Below are positions 6,350 to 13,529 of a stretch of 16,278 bases of DNA, piece after piece; position 1 is the first letter of the stretch; the number at the start of each line of letters is the position of its first letter. Made by a program: the position numbers and the translations under genes. Below the pieces are notes generated by a model. The model ran no database searches. It was not told the DNA's origin and saw only the letters and a list, made by a program, of their open reading frames with translations. The stretch is from CAZEDL01 sp964585245 (GTDB taxonomy: Bacteria > Patescibacteriota > Patescibacteriia > Magasanikbacterales > GWA2-37-8): the NCBI GenBank assembly GCA_964585245.1, contig CAZPCV010000030.1, forward strand, positions 1 to 16,278, in the 5' to 3' direction.

Positions 6350-6862
6350 ATGCCTCCCCGAAAAAAAACCATCAAAAAAAAGACGGGCAATAAAAAAAGT
6401 CCGACGAAAAAAATCGTCCCAGCTCCCATGCCGAGCCTGGTTTTTAATGAAGGCACGATTACCGAATCAGCCACTTCTCTACCAATTGACTTCCCCGCTT
6501 CTTCCGAGTTATTATCCGCTAGCCCGCGCACTCGAACCCCGCGTTATTCCAATTATTCGAACGAAGCCCGCCGTTTTTTGTGGGCTGGCGTACTCCTTTT
6601 GACCGCTATTATCGTGGTGTTGTGGGGCTGGTCGATGAAATTACAATTCGCTGCGATCAATTGGAATTCACTCCCCGAAAAAAAATTACTCGAAAATAAC
6701 AGTACCGACTGGAACAAAATCTTTGCCGAGCGGGAAGCGGCTCGCTCGGAAGCGCTGGCCAAAGACCGCGTCCGATTATTACTGACCGAATTGAATGCGC
6801 TTGCAGCCAGTTCCTCTAGTGCTACCCAGACTACTACCACAGCCACCGGCACGGTCAGATAA
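6350..6862 (+). CDS. Single-span membrane protein with Lys-rich N-terminus
   Basis: 170 residues, function not recognised. The N-terminal 22 residues are strongly basic (PPRKKTIKKK and KKSPTKK), followed by a low-complexity Ser/Thr/Pro region. One transmembrane helix lies at about 76-96 (FLWAGVLLLTAIIVVLWGWSM). After it comes a charged, probably helical stretch (about 115-152, FAEREAARSEALAKDRVRLLLTELNAL) and a Ser/Thr-rich tail. By the positive-inside rule the basic end is cytoplasmic and the tail external. It starts 55 bp after the MBL-fold gene and ends 111 bp before gyrA. No SD is present; translation may be coupled to the gene upstream. The basic tail could bind nucleic acid, which is only a guess. 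Confidence 0.65.
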   Translation: MPPRKKTIKKKTGNKKSPTKKIVPAPMPSLVFNEGTITESATSLPIDFPASSELLSASPRTRTPRYSNYSNEARRFLWAGVLLLTAIIVVLWGWSMKLQFAAINWNSLPEKKLLENNSTDWNKIFAEREAARSEALAKDRVRLLLTELNALAASSSSATQTTTTATGTVR

Positions 6863-6884
6863 AAGTAGCTCATTAAAACATAAA

Positions 6885-6971
6885 AACATTAAAGCATTAA
6901 AACAGTGAAGTGTATTAATTGCTTACTGTTTTAATGTTCTGGTGTTTTAATGCTTTAATGTTCTAGTGCTT
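6885..6971 (+). repeat. Nested direct and inverted repeats in the gyrA leader
   Basis: An inverted repeat with perfect 20-bp arms (6885-6904 / 6943-6962) competes with a second perfect 12-bp hairpin (6895-6906 / 6925-6936), because both use the same left segment. The right part is a tandem pair of 24-bp units of the form YTTTAATGTTCTRGTGYTTTAATG (6929-6952 and 6953-6976), so the second unit ends in the gyrA ATG itself. No SD is present. The unit TTTAATG recurs on both strands. Confidence 0.75.
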
Positions 6972-6973
6972 TA

Positions 6974-9445
6974 ATGAATATGCCCGAACAATCCAAACTC
7001 ATTACCCCGAATATCGGCCGACTGACGCCCACGCCGATCGTCGACGAAATCAAACAATCCTACCTGGAATACGCAATGAGCGTCATTATTTCGCGCGCGC
7101 TCCCCGATGTGCGTGACGGACTCAAGCCAGTGCACCGCCGCATTCTGTATGCGATGTGGAAAATCGGTTTACGCCACAATGCCAAATTCCGCAAATCCGC
7201 CAACGTAGTCGGTGAAGTGATGGCCAAATATCATCCGCATGGTGATCGCGCTATTTACGATTCGCTCGTGCGCATGGCGCAGGATTTTTCAATGCGCCAC
7301 CTGCTGGTACATGGTCAAGGAAACTTCGGCTCCATGGATGGCGACAGTGCCGCTGCCATGCGTTATACCGAAGCTAAACTCACTCCGCTCGCCGAAGAAT
7401 TGCTCCTCGATATTGAAAAAGAAACCGTTAAATTTAACCCCAACTACGACGGCTCGCATACCGAGCCAGCCGTACTACCCACCAAAGTGCCAAACCTCTT
7501 GTTGAATGGTACGATGGGCATCGCGGTCGGTATGGCCACCAGTATACCACCGCACAATCTGAACGAACTCTGCGATGGGCTCACGGCTCTTGTCGACAAT
7601 CCCAAAACCACCGTCGAAGAGCTGGGTGAAATTATCAAAGGCCCGGATTTCCCAACCGGCGGTATTATCTACGGCAAAAAAGATATTGCCGGCGCCTATG
7701 CCACTGGCCGCGGCGGTGTGGTATTGCGTGCCAAAGCCGATATCAAAGAAACCAAAAACGGCCAATTCCAAATCATTGTCACCGAAATGCCGTATCAGGT
7801 AAATAAAGCTGAATTAATCGAAAAAATTGCCACGCTGGTGCAGGAAAAAACGCTCGAAGGCATCAAAGACCTGCGTGATGAAAGCAACAAAGACGGCGTG
7901 CGCGTAGTAATCGAATTGAAAAAAGATTCGTATCCGAAAAAAATCTTGAACCAACTTTTCAAACTGACGGCGCTACAGACCACCTTCCACTTCAACATGC
8001 TGGCGCTCCTCGACGGCATCCAACCGCGCGTGTTGACGCTCAAAAATATTTTGGAGGAATTTGTCAAGCACCGCCAAGTCGTGATCCGCGCCCGGACTAA
8101 TTTCGATCTGGCCCGCGCCAAAGAACGTGCCCACATTTTGGAGGGCCTCAAAATGGCGCTCGATAAAATCGATCTCGTTATCAAAACTATCCGCGCGAGT
8201 CGCGACAAAGACGAAGCCAAAATCGAATTGATGGATAAATTCAAATTTAGCGATCGTCAGGCTACCGCAATTCTCGAAATGCGCTTGCAACAATTAGCCA
8301 ATCTGGAACGCCAAAAAATCGAAGATGAACTGAAAGAAAAAATGGCCCTGATCAAAGAACTAGAAAGCATCCTTGCGTCGGAAGCCAAAATCCTCGGTAT
8401 TATCAAAACCGAAACCCTCGATATCAAAGCCCGCTTCGGCGAAGACCGCCGCACCCAAATTATCGCTCACGGCGTGAAAGAATTTACGGTCGAAGACCTG
8501 ATCCCGAACGAAGCCGCGATCGTGATGATTACCACCGACGGCTATATCAAACGCCTGCCCCCGGACACCTTCCGCCAACAATCCCGCGGCGGCAAAGGCG
8601 TTATCGGCGTCACGACCAAAGAAGAAGAATCCGTGGAACAGCTCCTCACCACCAATACGCACGACAACTTGTTATTCTTCACCAATCGCGGCCGGGCCTT
8701 TCAGCTATTTGCGTACGATATCCCGCAGGGCAGCCGCACGTCCAAAGGCCAGGCCCTGGTCAATTTCCTCCAGCTTGCCCCCAACGAAAAAGTGACCGTG
8801 ATGATGGGCAGGAGCGATATGAGCAGCTTCAAATATATTGTCATGGCTACCCGCCAAGGGCTTATTAAAAAAAGCGCGCTCGAAGATTTCGAGAATGTGC
8901 GCCGCAGCGGCATCATCGCCCTTAAATTAAAACCCGAAGATCAAATGGAATGGGTGCGCCCTTCGACTGGGAGTGATGAAATTATGATCGCCACCAAAGA
9001 AGGCCAAGCCATCCATTTCAGCGAAAATGATGTCCGCCCCATGGGCCGCACCGCCGCCGGTGTACATGGTATTCGCCTGCACGACAAAGACGAAGTGATC
9101 GGCATGGATGTAGTTGATCCAAAAAATAAAAACATCGAGTTCCTCACCGTCGGCGAAAACGGCCTGGGCAAACTGACCGCTATTGCGAGCTACAAAGTAC
9201 AGGGCCGCGGTGGCAGCGGCATCAAGACCGCCAAAGTCAGTGAAAAAACCGGCTACATCATTCATGGCCGTGCCATTGATACCAGCAATGTCGAAGGTCG
9301 CGATCTGATCCTTATGTCAACCAAAGGCCAAGTTATTCGCATGCCTCTCTCCTCTATTCCTTCGTCTGGCCGCGCTACCCAGGGTGTTCGCCTCATGCGC
9401 TTCAAAGAAGACGGCGACAAAGTCGTAAGCGTAACAGTAATTTAA
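6974..9445 (+). CDS. gyrA: DNA gyrase subunit A
   Basis: Breakage-reunion subunit of type IIA topoisomerase, which with GyrB introduces negative supercoils. 823 residues. The winged-helix/tower region carries the catalytic Tyr131 in AAAMRYTEAKL (E. coli Tyr122) and the quinolone region YHPHGDRAIYD (86-96). The gyrase-specific GyrA box QQSRGGKG (535-542) heads a C-terminal beta-pinwheel, which separates it from topoisomerase IV ParC. At the position of E. coli Ser83 this protein has Arg92; Asp96 (E. coli Asp87) is kept. Start ATG 6974 or the in-frame ATG 6980; neither has an SD, and the first is generated by the leader repeat. An intrinsic terminator follows. The gene is transcribed after the MBL-fold and single-span genes. 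Confidence 0.97.
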   Translation: MNMPEQSKLITPNIGRLTPTPIVDEIKQSYLEYAMSVIISRALPDVRDGLKPVHRRILYAMWKIGLRHNAKFRKSANVVGEVMAKYHPHGDRAIYDSLVRMAQDFSMRHLLVHGQGNFGSMDGDSAAAMRYTEAKLTPLAEELLLDIEKETVKFNPNYDGSHTEPAVLPTKVPNLLLNGTMGIAVGMATSIPPHNLNELCDGLTALVDNPKTTVEELGEIIKGPDFPTGGIIYGKKDIAGAYATGRGGVVLRAKADIKETKNGQFQIIVTEMPYQVNKAELIEKIATLVQEKTLEGIKDLRDESNKDGVRVVIELKKDSYPKKILNQLFKLTALQTTFHFNMLALLDGIQPRVLTLKNILEEFVKHRQVVIRARTNFDLARAKERAHILEGLKMALDKIDLVIKTIRASRDKDEAKIELMDKFKFSDRQATAILEMRLQQLANLERQKIEDELKEKMALIKELESILASEAKILGIIKTETLDIKARFGEDRRTQIIAHGVKEFTVEDLIPNEAAIVMITTDGYIKRLPPDTFRQQSRGGKGVIGVTTKEEESVEQLLTTNTHDNLLFFTNRGRAFQLFAYDIPQGSRTSKGQALVNFLQLAPNEKVTVMMGRSDMSSFKYIVMATRQGLIKKSALEDFENVRRSGIIALKLKPEDQMEWVRPSTGSDEIMIATKEGQAIHFSENDVRPMGRTAAGVHGIRLHDKDEVIGMDVVDPKNKNIEFLTVGENGLGKLTAIASYKVQGRGGSGIKTAKVSEKTGYIIHGRAIDTSNVEGRDLILMSTKGQVIRMPLSSIPSSGRATQGVRLMRFKEDGDKVVSVTVI

Positions 9446-9457
9446 ACTACTCAAATT

Positions 9458-9499
9458 AAAAAACCGCCGAGCTTACGCTGGTGGTTTTTTATTTTTTTT
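9458..9499 (+). terminator. gyrA intrinsic terminator
   Basis: AAAAAACCGCC (9458-9468) pairs with GGTGGTTTTTT (9480-9490), with an inner AGC-TTAC-GCT stem, followed by ATTTTTTTT. It lies 13 nt after the gyrA stop. Confidence 0.85.
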
Positions 9500-9568
9500 C
9501 ACAAACACACAATCATTCACTCACCCCGAACATATACATAGCGACGCCATCTGGCCACGGTAAGCCCG

Positions 9569-9708
9569 AACGGTCCTCGCGGAGGCGGACTATTGTTTGA
9601 GCCAGAGCGAGTTTAGTCCGCCAGTGAGGGCGCACCGTTGGCAGTGGCGGAGTGGAGTATCGGTTCGGTGGCTTTTTTGGTTACTTTTTTGTCCACACAA
9701 AAAAGTAA
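9569..9708. repeat. Large imperfect palindromic element with terminal hairpin between convergent genes
   Basis: AACGGT (9569-9574) pairs with ACCGTT (9634-9639), enclosing CCTC/GAGG and a perfect 9-bp GGCGGACTA (9584-9592) / TAGTCCGCC (9614-9622). Downstream lies a perfect 11-bp hairpin, TTACTTTTTTG (9681-9691) / CAAAAAAGTAA (9698-9708). The segment is GC-rich and unlike its surroundings, except for this last hairpin. It separates convergent gyrA and the aminotransferase gene and could act as a bidirectional terminator. Similar sequences ending in GGTTACTTTTTTG-type hairpins occur in other bacteria as dispersed elements, from memory only. Confidence 0.6.
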
Positions 9709-9718
9709 TGGAAGAAAA

Positions 9719-10885
9719 CTAGTCAGTATTTTTTTTCAAAAATCTTTTTAAAGCCTGCACCCCCTCAACAAGCTCTCCTTCCTCCGCCCCAAACGATACC
9801 CGCACATACCCCTCCGCTCCAAACGCACTGCCCGGTACTGCCGCTACATTCCCTTGCTCAATTAACGCTTCGCACCATTTAACTGAGTTGCTTTCAGTGA
9901 CCCCTAGCTGTGCCAGCGAAACAAAGGCATACAAACCCGACGGAATTTTTACGTTTATTCCTAATTCAGAATACAAAAGCGATTGCAACAATTGCCGCCG
10001 CCGATTCATCGCTTCTTTGACATGCCCATTTACCGCTTCGGCCGCGCGCAACGCCCCGACCGCGGCCCACTGGCTGATACTCGACGTACCTGTAGTACTA
10101 TGACTCTGGAGCGCGGTTAGAGCGGCAATTACCTCTTGCGGTCCCAGGGCTACTCCTACCCGCCAGCCGGTCATGGCAAAATGTTTGGAAAAACTTTGCA
10201 CCACCAGTACTCGGTCATTAAATTCATCAAATGATGCCGCCGACACAAATTCGCCTTCATAGGTTAAGCCGCTATACACCTCGTCCGAAACAACTAATAG
10301 ATTATGAGCAGCCGCAAACTGTAAAATATTTTTTAATTCAGTGGCCGTATACAGCGCACCCGTGGGATTGGCCGCATTATTTATAATCAACATTTTAGTG
10401 CGAGGGGTTACCGCCTTCTCTAGATCCTCCACCTGCACATGCCATTCTTTCTCTGCGCTCGTGGCCACAATCCGCGGCGTCGCCCCGAACAGCGATATAA
10501 GACTAGGATACGACACCCAATAGGGTGCAATCACCAACACCTCATCCCCAGCCGTAAGAAACGCCTGACAGGCCGCATACACGGCGAATTTACCGCCACA
10601 GGTTATGAGCGAATTCTCGGCTGCGTACGAAGCGTGATACATTTTATTGAACCAAGCCGTTATTTCTTGTCGTAATTCGGGGATCCCGGCTACCGGCGGA
10701 TACAATGTCTTTCCGTGCGCTAGTGCTTCGTTCACAGAAGCTACAATCGCCGGATGTGGCGCCAGGGCGGGTTCCCCAGCACTCAAATTATACACACGTT
10801 CACCGCGCGCTTTTTTGGTTAATGCCAATGTATTGATCGCAAGAGTCGCGGATGATTCCAAAGATAAATGAGACTTAAAAATCAT
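9719..10885 (-). CDS. PLP-dependent aspartate-type aminotransferase (class I)
   Basis: Transfers an amino group between an amino acid and a 2-oxo acid with pyridoxal phosphate. 388 residues from the ATG at 10885. Fold type I signatures in order: AGEP (36-39), YPPVAGIPELR (62-72), PYW (121-123), NPTG (173-176), DEVYSG (201-206) and SFSKHFAMTGWRVG (231-244), with PLP Lys234 and Arg242. Arg362 in VRVSFG should hold the substrate carboxylate. The pattern fits the I-gamma aspartate aminotransferase group; related members act on aromatic or prephenate substrates, so the exact substrate is open. The frame stays open upstream through the tRNA gene, but that extension is tRNA sequence in translation and is not a real N-terminus. 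Only 35 bp separate the tRNA from the ATG, with no clear SD. Confidence 0.92.
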   Translation of the reverse strand: MIFKSHLSLESSATLAINTLALTKKARGERVYNLSAGEPALAPHPAIVASVNEALAHGKTLYPPVAGIPELRQEITAWFNKMYHASYAAENSLITCGGKFAVYAACQAFLTAGDEVLVIAPYWVSYPSLISLFGATPRIVATSAEKEWHVQVEDLEKAVTPRTKMLIINNAANPTGALYTATELKNILQFAAAHNLLVVSDEVYSGLTYEGEFVSAASFDEFNDRVLVVQSFSKHFAMTGWRVGVALGPQEVIAALTALQSHSTTGTSSISQWAAVGALRAAEAVNGHVKEAMNRRRQLLQSLLYSELGINVKIPSGLYAFVSLAQLGVTESNSVKWCEALIEQGNVAAVPGSAFGAEGYVRVSFGAEEGELVEGVQALKRFLKKNTD

Positions 10886-10920
10886 AACGCGTTCTACAGA
10901 TGACAGGTTAGAATTTTTTG

Positions 10921-10992
10921 TGCTCCCGCCAGGAATCGAACCTGGATTTCCAGCTTCGGAGGCTAGCGTCCTATCCATTAAACGACGGAAGC
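10921..10992 (-). tRNA. tRNA-Arg, anticodon CCG (reads CGG)
   Basis: Reading on the minus strand: acceptor GCTTCCG pairs with CGGGAGC (one G-U); D arm GTTT-AATGGATA-GGAC; anticodon stem CTAGC/GCTGG around loop CTCCGAA, giving anticodon CCG; T arm CCAGG-TTCGATT-CCTGG; discriminator A. The CCA end is not encoded (ACAA follows), so it must be added after transcription. The gene lies 9 bp after the femX-like stop and 35 bp before the aminotransferase ATG, all on the same strand. Confidence 0.95.
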
Positions 10993-11001
10993 AAATGCGA
11001 T

Positions 11002-12051
11002 CTAAAACCAACGCCTGATTTTCCTTAATAGTTCATACATCCTATATTTTCTGGGGTTTAAAATCAAGTCATATGTCCCCGGCTTCTCGCGAATCACACC
11101 GCCAAATCCTAATTTAAACCTGGTCACTCCCGTATACTGATGGTTTGGGTCGTAGCGATAATCAAATTCGGAATTTAGAATTTCGAATTTAGATTCCGTT
11201 TCAGCTTGTTCCTTGCTCATTGTTCCTTGCCCCTTTAAATTCGGTGCGATCCCAAAAAAATCATACCATTTGTAGCCCCTCTCACGCGCTAATTGTATGG
11301 CCCGCCACTGCAATAGTGCCGGCGCCTGCACCGCACGAAAGTGGTGGTCTGAAGCCCCGTATAGATACGTCAGTGTGTCACCGGCTCCGATCAATACCAT
11401 CGTTGCGATCAACTTTCCCTGGTACTCGGCCGACAATTGTGTAACCGTATCTGCCTCCAGCACCGCCTGATAATGCGCCTCATCATGTAATTTGAACCCG
11501 TCTCTCCCCCCCGTCAAACGCGACAAACGCATGAATTCCGCCAAGTCTTTACGTTCTACTATCTGTACTCCTTTTTTTTCGGCCAATCTAATATTATAAC
11601 GGGTTTTAGGGTGCATGGCCCCCAGTAATTCGGTCTCGCTCTTTCTTACCTCAATAAGCGTGGTAGTGCTGGGATTACTATCTTTAATTTTTTGAATCGA
11701 GAAGCGAGAGCTGCGAAGCATAACATCCGGTTCACAGCGGAAAAATAAGCATTTTTTAGCTTTAAAATAGTCGCCCAATAAATTGTAAATATCTTGATTC
11801 GCGCCATTGGTATCGTTAGTCATGAAAAGTGGTCCGCCAGGGCAAAAAGCGTAACGCCAGCCACCCGGCATATCACGGTATTCCACCACTATCTCTAACA
11901 AAATGCTACTTCCCTCTAAAATCCGCAGCCCTTCTACTACCTTTTGATCTTTTTTTAAGATGCCTGCCCAAATAGATGATTGCAAAAAATTGCTGCTATT
12001 TTTTAGCTGCCTAGACCAGTCTAACGTTTGTACTATGGATAAACTTCTCAT
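11002..12051 (-). CDS. FemX/FemAB-type peptidoglycan bridge aminoacyltransferase
   Basis: Enzymes of this family use aminoacyl-tRNA to add amino acids to the stem peptide of lipid II or related precursors. 349 residues from ATG 12051; an upstream TTG at 12078 is less likely. Family features: FLQSSIW (22-28), a GGWRYAFCPGGPLF block (63-76), KTRYNIRLAEKKGV (149-162), a GNAT-like C-terminal half with YGASD (231-235), KWYDFFGIAP (261-270) and VTRFKLGFGG (309-318), and a basic end. Residues about 272-302 are an extra, low-complexity segment (encoded at about 11150-11240) built on 14-bp tandem repeats, placed between GIAP and the TGVTRFK block. The tRNA-Arg gene directly follows, but this does not show that arginine is the substrate. 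The C-terminal signatures are strong; substrate specificity is unknown. Confidence 0.88.
   Translation of the reverse strand: MRSLSIVQTLDWSRQLKNSSNFLQSSIWAGILKKDQKVVEGLRILEGSSILLEIVVEYRDMPGGWRYAFCPGGPLFMTNDTNGANQDIYNLLGDYFKAKKCLFFRCEPDVMLRSSRFSIQKIKDSNPSTTTLIEVRKSETELLGAMHPKTRYNIRLAEKKGVQIVERKDLAEFMRLSRLTGGRDGFKLHDEAHYQAVLEADTVTQLSAEYQGKLIATMVLIGAGDTLTYLYGASDHHFRAVQAPALLQWRAIQLARERGYKWYDFFGIAPNLKGQGTMSKEQAETESKFEILNSEFDYRYDPNHQYTGVTRFKLGFGGVIREKPGTYDLILNPRKYRMYELLRKIRRWF
11171..11229 (-). repeat. Two 14-bp-period repeat pairs inside the femX-like gene
   Basis: Plus-strand GAATTTAGA occurs at 11171-11179 and 11185-11193, and TTGTTCCTTG at 11206-11215 and 11220-11229. Both pairs have a 14-bp period. 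The first pair is also part of an AT-rich near-palindrome (AATTC/GAATT cores). The segment stays in frame with the gene and encodes a polar stretch including MSKEQAETESKFEILNSE. Confidence 0.75.
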
Positions 12052-12115
12052 AGCTTGTGGGACTACCACCAATAGCACTGATACTATCCTAAAGCCACAT
12101 TTTAGACAAACTTCT

Positions 12116-13240
12116 TTAGAACATGCTTCGATCCATATTAAGCATGTCTAATTTCGCGACCGTTACTCCGGCTCGTGCCAGGGGGGAATGAGCGTGCAAT
12201 TCACCAGAAAATTCTAAGGGCGTCAAGCGATACATCAGCGCCCACGCGCTTAAATAAGCACCCGCCGTACTGCAATCTTTAAATTGTCGTAAATCACTTA
12301 AACGCTGCTGTAATATATGAAAAATTTTTTCGACTTGTTCAATAGTTTTGGGAATAGGAACTCGAAAACGCAAATGTAATAAATGTGCCACTAGTTCTTG
12401 GCTATACTTTTTAAAAAAAGCCAGTAATTTTTTTTCGATGTTAGAAAAGCCTACTTCTGCGTTTAATTTTCTCAAACATTCTTCGGCGACAGCAATATCG
12501 TGAGTAGTAACCAACCGTTCGATAGTATCGACTAATTCTACCACCTTGGCGTTATTACGATGTTTGTGGGCGCGTTTTTTTAATTGCCCCACAAAATGTT
12601 TGGTACAAAACTGCACGGTAACCTGATCCCCAAAAATATTCTTGGCGGCAGCTACGAGCCGGGCGTCATGTTTGCACACCAATACGTTCAAACAGTATCC
12701 TGATTCGCGTAATTCACGAAAATAATCACGAAAATTAGCGGCACTTTGTTTTTTAACCAACGAATAATGCGGCAGGTCGCCGGTAGCGCAATCGAGACTG
12801 CACAGCCACACGGGCTTATTGCAACAGACTTCACCTGGTTTATTCCGTTTGTTTTTTTTGTATAAATGATGGCGTATGCGAATTGCGGTGTGTGCCACCA
12901 ATAGCACCCCCGACCACTGGGGCTTCAAATGCAGCGCAATCCAAATACTATCTTTTACTCGGGTTAAGCATTTTGCAATGAGAGCGTGAATTTTATTTTT
13001 ACCTATCGCATAGGTTCTCGCTAATTGGCGAATATGCAAGGCGCTTAGATGGCCGACAAAAATTGCCGAGGCGTTTTTGGGCAGAGCTGGCTCTGTGGTT
13101 TTTTTTAAAGACCAATGTTTCCCGCACGAAGAGCAAAAAAATTTATTGGAGTATCCACCAGTAGCCAGTTTTCTGCGTCCGTCTTTAACGATTTTGTCAG
13201 AATGGCAGTATGGGCACTGCTTTTTTTTGGGAACCACCAT
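12116..13240 (-). CDS. Zinc-ribbon transposase-like protein (IS256/MULE-like), possibly inactive
   Basis: 374 residues. An N-terminal zinc ribbon, CPYC (9-12) and CSSC (36-39), is followed by a helical HTH-like region (about 66-95), then a core with LDCATGDLPHYSLVKK (149-164), VLVCKHDARLVAAAKNIF (186-203) and QFCTKHFVGQLKKR (210-223). The last block corresponds to the QRCxxHxxRN-type signature of IS256/mutator transposases. At the place where the first catalytic DG is expected I read LLVAHTAIRI (113-122), and the second motif reads CKHD rather than a DG. The DDE triad is therefore uncertain; it may be degenerate or domesticated. I find no clear terminal inverted repeats or target duplication. 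A promoter at 13263-13292 would give a very short leader, and no SD is seen. The femX-like gene lies 64 bp downstream on the same strand. Confidence 0.7.
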   Translation of the reverse strand: MVVPKKKQCPYCHSDKIVKDGRRKLATGGYSNKFFCSSCGKHWSLKKTTEPALPKNASAIFVGHLSALHIRQLARTYAIGKNKIHALIAKCLTRVKDSIWIALHLKPQWSGVLLVAHTAIRIRHHLYKKNKRNKPGEVCCNKPVWLCSLDCATGDLPHYSLVKKQSAANFRDYFRELRESGYCLNVLVCKHDARLVAAAKNIFGDQVTVQFCTKHFVGQLKKRAHKHRNNAKVVELVDTIERLVTTHDIAVAEECLRKLNAEVGFSNIEKKLLAFFKKYSQELVAHLLHLRFRVPIPKTIEQVEKIFHILQQRLSDLRQFKDCSTAGAYLSAWALMYRLTPLEFSGELHAHSPLARAGVTVAKLDMLNMDRSMF

Positions 13241-13262
13241 ACGATAGGTTTTGTTTTTTTAC

Positions 13263-13292
13263 AGTATAGCAGTTTCGAGGCAGTCTGAACAA
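13263..13292 (-). promoter_or_regulatory. Possible promoter of the transposase-like gene
   Basis: On the minus strand TTGTTC (13292-13287), 18-bp spacer, TATACT (13268-13263). The -10 is good and the -35 weak. Transcription would begin about 16 nt before the ATG at 13240. The rest of the spacer (13293-13529) is AT-rich up to about 13490 with no reading frame that I can support. Confidence 0.4.
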
Positions 13293-13459
13293 TTTTGTAA
13301 ATTTCTCTTTACTCATATTTAAAAACGTTACTACCCCTCTTTTATACGTCCGACGCAGGTCAGGACAAAAAAAAGAACGAAATTTTCGAAATTAAACTCT
13401 TTCTGCTATGTTCTGGCCAGTTTTTAATGTCATTGTTCATTTACATTTTGATTTTGTTT

Positions 13460-13489
13460 TTGCCTTAGCCTTCAGTGCACATTTACATT
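13460..13489 (+). promoter_or_regulatory. Weak candidate promoter of the Cys-rich exported protein gene
   Basis: TTGCCT (13460-13465), 18-bp spacer, TACATT (13484-13489). The match is only fair. It would give a leader of about 34 nt to the ATG at 13530. Confidence 0.3.
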
Positions 13490-13529
13490 GACTCCAAACC
13501 CAGACCGATAGATGGAAGGATTTTCACAG

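Noticed and set aside
6885..6976. The repeats before gyrA as a small CRISPR-like array.
   Set aside because: Units are contiguous with no spacers, are AT-rich and only partly alike, and no cas genes are present.
10886..11011. An N-terminal extension of the aminotransferase by 42 residues.
   Set aside because: The extension translates the tRNA-Arg gene. The family N-terminus starts at the ATG at 10885.
12052..12115. Terminal inverted repeat of an insertion sequence beside the transposase-like gene.
   Set aside because: Comparison with 13241-13330 on the other strand gives only a short, gapped ACTG-ATACT-type similarity, which is not convincing.
13512..13529. An earlier ATG for the Cys-rich protein, adding six residues.
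   Set aside because: The SD GGAAGGA lies inside this stretch at the right distance from ATG 13530, and the signal peptide starts cleanly there.
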